This document shows positions 47,483 through 55,602 of a DNA stretch of 64,000 nt, piece after piece (the first letter of the stretch is position 1; every line of letters starts with the position of its first letter). A program made the position numbers and the translations under genes. Source of the stretch: DASQZT01 sp963728965 (GTDB lineage Bacteria; Acidobacteriota; Terriglobia; Bryobacterales; Bryobacteraceae). The notes beneath the pieces were generated by a model that saw nothing but the letters and a program-made list of their open reading frames with translations, was not told the DNA's origin and ran no database searches. The stretch is from NCBI GenBank assembly GCA_963728965.1, contig CAVSMH010000012.1, positions 186,001 through 250,000 on the forward strand. Reading direction: 5' to 3'.

Positions 47483-48782
47483 GCTGTCCTTCTTACAGGA
47501 TTGGTGGAGTTAATCATCCCTGGCTTTGACCTGATGTTTCAATCCCCTTCGCATCGGGGCTGTCCTTCTTACTCTTACGAGGAAGGCCCCTACGGAACCT
47601 GCCACAGGGTTTCAATCCCCTTCGCATCGGGGCTGTCCTTCTTACCATTATCATTGTAACTGGGCTCTGCGGCTACTTCTGGTTTCAATCCCCTTCGCAT
47701 CGGGGCTGTCCTTCTTACGGATGATACCTGCCGTAGCGCATTGTTGCAACGGCAATTGATGTAGTTTCAATCCCCTTCGCATCGGGGCTGTCCTTCTTAC
47801 AAAAAATATGAAGGCTGGTGAAGTAGAGACGACAATAGCGTTTCAATCCCCTTCGCATCGGGGCTGTCCTTCTTACAATTGTGAGATATAAGGTTATGTG
47901 TTATATACAATGTTTCAATCCCCTTCGCATCGGGGCTGTCCTTCTTACGTCTTCACGGTTGCGCAGGCCGGCGGAAAGTTCCGCCGTTTCAATCCCCTTC
48001 GCATCGGGGCTGTCCTTCTTACTACCCTGTTTACGTCCCGCGCATGCGGGACCGATAGTTAAGTTTCAATCCCCTTCGCATCGGGGCTGTCCTTCTTACA
48101 ACTGATTGGGACGAGAAAAGCCTCAGCCAAGGCCTGTTTCAATCCCCTTCGCATCGGGGCTGTCCTTCTTACAGCTCATCGACGGCATGGCACCGGCGGA
48201 AGCAATTCGTTTCAATCCCCTTCGCATCGGGGCTGTCCTTCTTACTTGAAAAAGTGGCAAGAAGAGTCGCTGTCCAACCCGTTTCAATCCCCTTCGCATC
48301 GGGGCTGTCCTTCTTACCCCAGCCGCTGAGCCCGCGCGGCGGTGGAGCGGCCACCTAATTAATTAGGGTTTCAATCCCCTTCGCATCGGGGCTGTCCTTC
48401 TTACTGGCCGACCAGGCGCTCGCCACTCTTGGTAAACGCCACGTTTCAATCCCCTTCGCATCGGGGCTGTCCTTCTTACGATGAAGCCGGTTCAACAACC
48501 AGCTGATGAACGTCAATCGTTTCAATCCCCTTCGCATCGGGGCTGTCCTTCTTACCCCCAGCAGCTAATAAAGTTGCGCTCGATGCTGATTGAGTTTCAA
48601 TCCCCTTCGCATCGGGGCTGTCCTTCTTACGTTCCCAAGCCGGTAATCATACGGGGTCAACCTTAAAAGTTTCAATCCCCTTCGCATCGGGGCTGTCCTT
48701 CTTACGTTAGTAGATTTCAGCTCCGGCGTCGCCGGAGTTGAAAAAGTTTCAATCCCCTTCGCATCGGGGCTGTCCTTCTTAC
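47483..48782 (-). CRISPR. CRISPR array, leader-proximal part (one split and 17 full repeats)
   Basis: Starts with the last 14 bases of the repeat cut by the IS at 47483-47496, preceded by the second GCTGTC copy, then 17 full repeats from 47536 to 48782. Repeat sequence is the same as the left part (TTCTTAC end throughout). One spacer (48318-48367) is 50 bp, others 35-45. The last spacer (48706-48745) holds a 17-bp perfect palindrome centred on CTCCGGCG-T-CGCCGGAG. The final repeat joins directly to the RT reading frame; no AT-rich leader is present. Confidence 0.97.
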
Positions 48783-49538
48783 GTCGGGCTGGAATCGCAG
48801 CTTGCGCGAAGTGAGCCACTCCCCGGCCCGCCGCATGGCTTCCAGCGCTTCCGGCTCTCCCGGACACAGCACCAGGAAATCGTCGGCATACCGCACCATG
48901 TGGCAGTCGCCTTGCGAAAGCAGCGCATCCAGGTCGTGCAGGAACAGGTTGGCCAGCGAGGGCGACAACGGGGAACCCTGCGGAATGCCCTTGCGCATGG
49001 GCCGCACTCGCCGGCCGTCCCAGGTCTCCGCCGCGATCCACTGGCCGATCAGTTCCCGCAGCCACTCCTCCATGGGCTCGGCTGCCAGCAAGGACTGGAG
49101 GAGAATATGGTCGACTTCGTCGAAGTACGACGCGATGTCGGCATCCACTACCCATTGAAAACCGCGGTCCCGCAACTGCAAGACGCGCGCGACCGCCGAG
49201 TCCACGCCCCGGCCGGGCCGGTAGGCGAAGCTGGTGTCGAGAAACTCGTCTTCGAACGCCGGCGATACCAACCGTGCCGCCGCCGTTTGCAGCACGCGGT
49301 CGCAGACGGCCGGCACCAGCAGCCGGCGAAGCTTTGGAGAGTCCGCCGACTTCTGCACCAGGATTTCGAGCAGCGGCAGCGGCCGGTATCGCCCGCCCGC
49401 CACCGCATCGCGCAGCCGCTCCAGCCGCTTTTCCGCCTGCGCCGCGAAATGATGCGTGGCGATGCCGTCCACGCCCGCGCACCCATCGTTATCGCGGACG
49501 CGCTCCCACGCCGACCGAAGCTCATCCAGGCTGAACAT
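48717..49538 (-). pseudogene. Reverse transcriptase, cut off at the CRISPR array
   Basis: 252 codons from the ATG at 49538 read as a group II intron-like reverse transcriptase: RVRDNDGCAGVDGI (motif 0/1 region), RRLLVPAVCDRVLQTA, DTSFAYRPGRGVDSAV, VVDADIASYFDEVDH (motif 3), GIPQGSPLSPSLANLFLHDLD (motif 4) and the catalytic RYADDFLVLC at about 216-225. At codon 253 the sequence switches to the last CRISPR repeat and the frame then runs through that repeat and its spacer to a chance stop at 48717. The thumb and any Cas1 domain are missing. RTs of this type are usually fused or adjacent to cas1 in type III loci. Confidence 0.85.
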
Positions 49539-49746
49539 TCAGAACGGGTCGGCGATCGACCCCGAGTCGGTGAAGAGAGACGTTACAACAACCACGTTCA
49601 AACCATATTCCAGACGCATTAGAAAGACAATGGATATTTTATCTAATAGTACCTGTTTATCTCTTAGTAGTACCTTGCTGGAGCGCCCACCAATAAAACT
49701 CTTGCGAATCGTCCCAGAATGCGGTTACCATCCTGACGCATCGATT
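49539..49746. promoter_or_regulatory. Divergent regulatory region between RT and cmr operon
   Basis: 208 bp, clearly AT-richer than the flanks. TAGTACCT occurs twice in direct orientation at 49647-49654 and 49668-49675, 21 bp apart, close to two helix turns, which would suit a protein binding site. The RT (minus) and cmr1 (plus) promoters must both lie here; I cannot point to confident -10/-35 boxes. Confidence 0.4.
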
Positions 49747-50940
49747 ATGCGGCGGCACAATCGTCCGGCTCCATTCGCGGCGCCCCCGCCGGTCCCGTTG
49801 CGGCCGGAGCACGTCCTCAACCTCGACTTCCAAGTCACCACGGCGCTATACGGCGGCGGTCCGGAAGCCGGCATCAACGATCCACTCGACCCTTTCCGCG
49901 TCCCAGGCATTCGCGGCCACTTGCGATTCTGGTGGCGCGCAGCCGTGGGCGCACGCTGCCCAAGTGTCGCTCCCCTTCGCGAAGAGGAGAGCAGGATATG
50001 GGGCAGCACGGACCACCGCTCATTGGTAAGCATCCGCGTCCTTGCCGCCGATCGCGGCACTGAGCGGGATGCGGCGGCAATTGCCCCGGACGGCCGATGG
50101 CAGAAAGTCCAGCCGGATTACGCCCTGTTCCCCGCCCAGGAGGACCGCCGCCATATCGGTAAGATCTACGTCGGTGGGCGCTTCCAACTGGAAATCGCCG
50201 TGTCGCTTCCGAAAGACGATCACGGCGCCATCCTGGAGGAGATCAACACAACGCTGTGGTCCTGGGTCACGTTCGGCGGCATCGGCGGCCGGACCCGACG
50301 CGGCGCCGGTGCCCTGTTCTGCCCGCAATATACGTCCTGGAAACCGGAACTGCTCCAGGGCGACGGCTTGGCCCGCCCCTGGCCCGTTCTCAAAGGCAGC
50401 ACGGTCGTCCTCGGATCGCAACAACAATATGACTGGCCCAAGTGCTGGGACCCGTGCATCCGGCTTCTGCGCGAGTTCCGCCAGGATCGCAACCACCAGC
50501 GTGCCCGCAGCAATTGGCCTGAACCCGATGCGATTCGCATCCTTCGCGATCAGTACGCACCCCAGCACCCGCCCCTCGGGGACGATCGCACCTTCCCCCG
50601 CGCCGCACTTGGCATGCCCATAATCTTCCACTTCAAGACACCGAGGGATCCGGAGCCCAATACCCTGAACGTGCTGGACGATGAAGGCAAGGAAGCGCGC
50701 ATGGCGAGCCCGGTGATTCTCAAGCCTTTCGCAGTATCGCCCTCCCGTGCGGTGCCGATGCTCGTTGTGCTCAACGCCCCGGGACCGCCTGCGAAGCGAG
50801 TCGTCCTGCGTCAGTTGAAACCCAAAGAGGACGACCTCCACGCCGGCCGTGACTTCGACCTCGGCGACCGGGAAGCCGTCCTGGAAAAACTGATCGCGAA
50901 GGCCGAACAGCAATGGAATAACCCGAGGCTCATCTTGTGA
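49747..50940 (+). CDS. cmr1: Type III-B CRISPR RAMP protein Cmr1 (Cas7 group)
   Basis: 397 residues from the ATG at 49747, the first that keeps the Cmr1 layout; in-frame ATGs further up start in the AT-rich promoter. GGGPEAGINDPLDPFRVPGIR then GHLRFWWRA, and FGGIGGRTRRGAGALF, are the Cas7-like and glycine-rich motifs of Cmr1. It caps one end of the Cmr complex and contacts the crRNA 3' end. Cmr2 starts 4 bases before its stop. Confidence 0.88.
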   Translation: MRRHNRPAPFAAPPPVPLRPEHVLNLDFQVTTALYGGGPEAGINDPLDPFRVPGIRGHLRFWWRAAVGARCPSVAPLREEESRIWGSTDHRSLVSIRVLAADRGTERDAAAIAPDGRWQKVQPDYALFPAQEDRRHIGKIYVGGRFQLEIAVSLPKDDHGAILEEINTTLWSWVTFGGIGGRTRRGAGALFCPQYTSWKPELLQGDGLARPWPVLKGSTVVLGSQQQYDWPKCWDPCIRLLREFRQDRNHQRARSNWPEPDAIRILRDQYAPQHPPLGDDRTFPRAALGMPIIFHFKTPRDPEPNTLNVLDDEGKEARMASPVILKPFAVSPSRAVPMLVVLNAPGPPAKRVVLRQLKPKEDDLHAGRDFDLGDREAVLEKLIAKAEQQWNNPRLIL

Positions 50941-52537
50941 CTTATTTGCTGTCCATCGCAATCGGTCCGGTGCAGGACTTTATTGCCGCTGCCCGCCGCT
51001 GCCGCGACCTCTGGTACGGCTCTCACCTCCTTTCTGAAATCAGCAAGGCTGTCGCCAAAAGCCTCGACGCCGACGGCGCGACTCTGATTTTTCCCGCTCC
51101 CATCGATAGAGAAGAGGCCCTCAAACCCGAGAGCGGCTTCACCGTTTCGAACAAGCTCCTGGTCCAGATCGATGCGAACGACATCAACCGGATCGTCGAC
51201 CGTGCCCGCACGGCGGCACTGGAGCGTTTACGAGAAGCGGCTCGATTCGATCATGCGAGGCTCCATGGAACCGGGATTTACTGGGATCGGTTCTGGTATC
51301 AGGTCGACACCATCCTGGAATTCTACGCTGCCTGGACGCCGCTCAACGACTATTACGTATCCCGGAAGCGGGTCGAGGAACTGGCGGCTGGGCGCAAAGC
51401 TGTTCGTACCTTCCCAAACTATCAAGGCATCGCGGGTGTGCCGAAATCGTCGCTCGATGGGGTGCGCGAGAACGTCATCGGGGAGCGCTCCAGGGAACTT
51501 TTTGAAAGCAATCTCAAGGATAACGAGTGGCTCGATGCCATCGGCGTGGTCAAACGGTTTGCGGAAGCAGAGGGTCTGAACTTCGACTCGACTATAGATG
51601 TGGCGGCGGTCCCGTTTGTCGAGCGTCAAAGGCGGGAACACCCCGACACGATCCGGCACTACGAAGAGTTTCTCCTCTACAGGCATCGCCAGAATACCTA
51701 CGCGCTGCTTTACCCCCACGAATCCAGACAGATCTTCGACGAAAATGAGGTCGAGCACCCGGAAATCGTCCAATTCCGTAAAGATCTCGGCGAACCCAAC
51801 TCCCCCTACTATGCCTACTTCCTGGGAGACGGCGACCATATCGGCAAAACCATCAGCGACCTCACAGAACTCCCCCGGCATCAGGAATTTTCAACCCGGC
51901 TCTCGGAATTCGCGGCGAAAGTGAAAGAGAAGATCGCCCACTACGCTGGCTGTCCCATTTACTGCGGCGGCGACGATGTCGTGGGCCTGCTCCCGTTGCA
52001 CACGGCCCTGGAGTGCGCGTGCGCCATCAATCAGGAGTTTCGCCAATGCCTCGAAGCCTACCCGGACGTAACCTTCAGCGCCGGCATCTTGTCGTAGCGC
52101 ACGCCCTCGAACCCCTTTCCGAAGTCAGAGAGTGGGCCAGGGAAGCGGAGAAGGCCGCCAAGAACCTGAAAAAGGGAGACCGTAATGCGCTTTGTGTTTG
52201 GGTTTGTCCTCGCAGCGGTGCCAACGTGACCGCCTATGGCAAGTGGGACACCTTTCCGGCCCTGCTCGAACAAATCGGCACTCTGTACAACGAAAAGAAA
52301 CTCTCTTTCGGCCTGGCCCACGAATTCGAGCAGTTAGTCGCGCGGATGCGGCGCTGGGACGAACTCCACGACACGGTCCCCAAGATGGCCGAAGCGATCG
52401 TAAGAAAAAAGCAGGAGGGCAAGGCGGCGGCTGAATTCGTTGCCGCACACGCCACGACAATCCAGGGTCTCGAAGACCTCTACAAGGCCTTGCTCGTCGC
52501 CAGACCCTTTGCGCGGGCACGAAAGGAGACCGGCTGA
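50937..52537 (+). CDS. cmr2: Cas10/Cmr2 with an internal frameshift, no HD domain
   Basis: The first open frame (50937-52097, 386 residues) has the palm motifs: LLSIAIGPVQDFIAAAR and RDLWYGSHLLSE at the N-terminus, YFLGDGDHIG, then the cyclase active site GGDD at 344-347. It ends at a TAG right after VTFSAGIL. The second frame (52013-52537) continues the missing C-terminal domain (VAHALEPLSEVREWAREAEKAAK). Lost is one base near 52090; restoring it rejoins the frames. No heptamer slippery site is visible, so mutation or a read error are the likeliest. It starts at the Palm1 region without the N-terminal HD nuclease. Confidence 0.85.
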
Positions 52538-53631
52538 TGCAACGGACGCTCCTGATCCAGCCCCGCGACCCGGTCATCTTCCGCGACGGCAAACCGTTTA
52601 CCCAAGGACTCCCCGCCCGCAGCGTGAACTGGCCGCTCCCTTCGGCCGTTATCGGTCCCATTCGAACCAGGCTGGCGCGGGAAATCGGCTACGATCCGGA
52701 CACTGTCGGACGCCTGATCCGCATCGAACACATCGGGCCCTTTCTAGCCGTGAAAAAGGAAGGCAAGTATACGCTGGCGTTTCCTGCTCCGGCCGACGCT
52801 GTGGCCTTCGCGATGCGGAAGCACGAGAACGCAGTCAAGGTCCACGCCCTCAGGCCGGCTCGCCTAACGGGTCGTGAAGGCATCGATACGCCTGATAGCC
52901 TCTGCCCGCTGCTCGGAGGCCGGGAAGAAAAAACGGTCGAGCCTCCTCCATTCTGGTCTGCCCCAACCACTCTCCGGTGGCTCCAAGAGTGCAACCCCCC
53001 TCCGCGCGTTCGCCTCAGAAAACGATTGGGATTCGATTCCCTCCAGCGCCAGCGCCGCATTCACCTTGAAGTTCTTCCGGACACACTCGCAGCCCGAAAA
53101 GGGGCGCTATTCTCCACCGAGGGGTTGGAATTCCCGGGGTGTGCCATCTGTTCCCGAATTCGCTATGCCGATGGCGAACGCTGGGCAAGCCTCGAATCTC
53201 TCGCACCCTTGGGCGGCGAGCGCAGGCTCGCGTACTGGTCGGAAGCGGACATCGCATGGCCCACGCCTCCAGACTGGCTCGAAAAGGCCGTGTTCGTGCG
53301 CCTGCAACTGATCACGCCCGGTTACTTCTCCGAGGGTTGGCGGCCGCAATGGCTCAAGAGTGGCACTCCGCCAGGCCTGGACGGACTGAAACTCGAGTTG
53401 ATTTCCGCGGCCGTTCCTCGCGCCATGGCACATTCCGGCTGGGACCTGACCAAACCGGGAAAGCACGGCGAGAAGCCTACCCGCTTCCTGGCCCCCGCCG
53501 GAAGCGTTTATTTCTGCAAAGTGATTCAGGGCGATCCGCGCCGGTTGTGGATGCGCTCAATCTGTGATGACCCGCAGTTCGGTCGCGATGGCTTCGGGCT
53601 CGTCCTCTGTGGAGTGTGGAAATGGCAGTGA
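52537..53631 (+). CDS. cmr3: Type III-B CRISPR protein Cmr3 (Cas5 group)
   Basis: 364 residues, starting at ATG 52537 on the last base of the cmr2 stop. The start RTLLIQPRDPVIFRDGKPF and the ending GFGLVLCGVWKW match Cmr3. Cmr3 holds the crRNA 5' handle next to Cas10. Its ending overlaps the start of cmr4. Confidence 0.88.
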   Translation: MQRTLLIQPRDPVIFRDGKPFTQGLPARSVNWPLPSAVIGPIRTRLAREIGYDPDTVGRLIRIEHIGPFLAVKKEGKYTLAFPAPADAVAFAMRKHENAVKVHALRPARLTGREGIDTPDSLCPLLGGREEKTVEPPPFWSAPTTLRWLQECNPPPRVRLRKRLGFDSLQRQRRIHLEVLPDTLAARKGALFSTEGLEFPGCAICSRIRYADGERWASLESLAPLGGERRLAYWSEADIAWPTPPDWLEKAVFVRLQLITPGYFSEGWRPQWLKSGTPPGLDGLKLELISAAVPRAMAHSGWDLTKPGKHGEKPTRFLAPAGSVYFCKVIQGDPRRLWMRSICDDPQFGRDGFGLVLCGVWKWQ

Positions 53632-54539
53632 GACTGATGTTCGTGCACGCCCTCTCGGCGCTGCACGTCGGCACGGGGCAGGGCGTCGGCACGATCGACC
53701 TGCCCATCGCGCGGGAGCGCGCAACGAATCTGCCGGTGGTCCCCGGCTCGTCCGCCAAAGGGTGCCTCAAGGACGACTGCCGTCCCCCGGATCCCGCCTC
53801 ATCGGCGAGTGGCGGCCCCGGTGTCTGTCGGGACGTGTCGGAGTGGGAAGCGGTTTTCGGCAAAACAGATGCCGCTGGCGTTCTACAGGTTTCCGATGCG
53901 CGCCTGCTTTTGTTGCCGGTGCGCTGCCTGGGGGCGACCTTCGCGTGGACTACATCGCCTTACGTTCTGCGGCGCCTCGTCCGCGACGTCCAGGCCGCTG
54001 GAGCCGCCCAACCCATGCATCCCGTTCCGTCGTTGGAAGACGGTAAGGCACGCCTGGCCTCCTCCGATCTGCTGGTAACGGTCAACAACCGCTCACGCCT
54101 CGTGCTGGAGGACCTCGACTTCGAGCCCTCGGTGAGCGAAGCCGCAGCTTGGGCCGACTGGATCGGTGAGCGTCTGTTCCCGCGCGACAAGGAGTGGCAG
54201 TCCGAGCTCCGCAAGCGCTTCGCCATCATTGACGACAAGAGCTTTGATTTCCTGGCCGAATTCGCCACTGAAGTAAACGCCCACGTCACCATCGACGATG
54301 AAACGGGAGCCGCCGAACCCCACAAACTTTGGTACCAGGAAGCGTTGCCCGCCGAGACGGTCCTCCTCTCGCTGCTCCGTGTCGAGGAACGCAAAGGCAA
54401 GGATGTCCAGACTGCCGCCGCGTTGCGAATCGCGTCCGCCGAGCGCGTACTGCAGATGGGAGGCAGGGCAACCACGGGGCAAGGCGTGGTCCGTTTAGTT
54501 CCCGTGGGAGGCGCCGTTCCCGTAGGAGGCGCCGAATGA
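53622..54539 (+). CDS. cmr4: Type III-B CRISPR RAMP protein Cmr4 (Cas7 backbone)
   Basis: 305 residues from the ATG at 53622; a GTG at 53616 would add two residues. With this start Asp26 in GTIDLPIARER falls on the position of the RNA-cleaving Asp of known Cmr4 proteins. LPVVPGSSAKG and the ending MGGRATTGQGVVR are Cas7 marks. Cmr4 forms the filament that cuts target RNA every six bases. Confidence 0.9.
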   Translation: MAVRLMFVHALSALHVGTGQGVGTIDLPIARERATNLPVVPGSSAKGCLKDDCRPPDPASSASGGPGVCRDVSEWEAVFGKTDAAGVLQVSDARLLLLPVRCLGATFAWTTSPYVLRRLVRDVQAAGAAQPMHPVPSLEDGKARLASSDLLVTVNNRSRLVLEDLDFEPSVSEAAAWADWIGERLFPRDKEWQSELRKRFAIIDDKSFDFLAEFATEVNAHVTIDDETGAAEPHKLWYQEALPAETVLLSLLRVEERKGKDVQTAAALRIASAERVLQMGGRATTGQGVVRLVPVGGAVPVGGAE

Positions 54540-54913
54540 GTGACGCCATTGAGCGCACAATCGCCGGCAAAGCCAGGGAACTCGTCGAGAAGCAACAGAA
54601 AACAGACGAGGTCCCGCGAGGCGAGTACAAATCACTGTGCGAGAGCTTCCCCGTTCTGATGCGGCAAGCCGGTCTGGCACAGACGGTCGCCTTTCTGGTC
54701 GCCAAGAAAGGCCACCCTCATGCGACGCTCTATAACCATCTCGAACAGCAGTTCCGCGCTGTCCAATTCCTCGGGACCGAGAGCCTCGCGGAGATGGTCA
54801 CGAGTCCGAAGCTGAGCACCGCGCAATATCGCCTGTATTCGGCCATTGCGATGAAAGCCGCGCTGTGGCACAAACGGCTCGCTCAGGCACTGTTGGAGAA
54901 GTCCAAGACATGA
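54536..54913 (+). CDS. cmr5: Type III-B CRISPR small subunit Cmr5 (Cas11)
   Basis: 125 residues from an ATG at 54536 overlapping the cmr4 stop (ATGA). All alpha, with EYKSLCESFPVLMRQAGLAQTV and a hydrophobic AQYRLYSAIAMKAALWHKRLAQAL helix, as Cmr5. It lines the minor filament of the complex. Confidence 0.85.
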   Translation: MSDAIERTIAGKARELVEKQQKTDEVPRGEYKSLCESFPVLMRQAGLAQTVAFLVAKKGHPHATLYNHLEQQFRAVQFLGTESLAEMVTSPKLSTAQYRLYSAIAMKAALWHKRLAQALLEKSKT

Positions 54914-55599
54914 GCCGGTTCTTTGTATCCGAGCAGCAGGGCCGGCGCGCCCATCCCGGCCTTCTTCTCGACCGCTACCTCGATCTCGACAAACCCGAAT
55001 GGCGCTCCGTTGCCGGCCGCAGGCTCGACGACCCCGCCTATCGCCTGGCCTATCGCCGCTGGGAAACTCACTGGACGCAAAATCCACCCGCAGGTCGCCT
55101 GTGTATCAAGGGGAAAATCAAAGGCCGGCTGGCGATAGGTTTGGGCGCGAAAGGAGTCCTGGAGATCGGCCTGCGGCTGCACCATTCATACGGCACACCC
55201 TTGATCCCGGGCTCCTCAATCAAAGGGGTGTTGTGTCCCAACCCCGAGGAGGACCCGGCCCTGTGTGAGGCAACCAGGTTTCTGTTTGGCAGCCAGGATC
55301 AGATGGGCTATGCGGATTTCCAGGATGCCTGGTGGGTGCCGGAAGCCCAGTCGCCCCTGGCGCTCGATGTCATCACCGCCCATCACCCGAACTATTACGG
55401 CGGAACCGCCGCGCCGTCGGATTGTGACAGCCCGAATCCCGTGCAGTTCCTCTCCGTCCGCGGCACTTTTCTGTTCGTCGCGGAAGCCCCGGACCAACCC
55501 TGGCGGGATTATCTCGAAGCCTTGCTCCAGAAGACCCTCGAAGAACGCGGCATCGGAGCGAAAACCGCGGCGGGATACGGCAGGTTCAGCTTCGAGTAG
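54910..55599 (+). CDS. cmr6: Type III-B CRISPR RAMP protein Cmr6 (Cas7 group)
   Basis: 229 residues from the ATG at 54910, coupled to the cmr5 stop (ATGA). LHHSYGTPLIPGSSIKGVL is the RAMP motif and TAAGYGRFSFE the Gly-rich end. Cmr6 caps the filament with Cmr1. Confidence 0.88.
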   Translation: MSRFFVSEQQGRRAHPGLLLDRYLDLDKPEWRSVAGRRLDDPAYRLAYRRWETHWTQNPPAGRLCIKGKIKGRLAIGLGAKGVLEIGLRLHHSYGTPLIPGSSIKGVLCPNPEEDPALCEATRFLFGSQDQMGYADFQDAWWVPEAQSPLALDVITAHHPNYYGGTAAPSDCDSPNPVQFLSVRGTFLFVAEAPDQPWRDYLEALLQKTLEERGIGAKTAAGYGRFSFE

Positions 55600-55602
55600 C
55601 CT

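Noticed and set aside
48783..49538. A group II intron carrying the RT
   Set aside because: No intron RNA ends or domain V hairpin seen around the gene, and the position next to a type III locus favours a CRISPR-linked RT.
52080..52100. Programmed frameshift in cmr2
   Set aside because: No slippery heptamer or clear downstream structure; a one-base loss explains it better.
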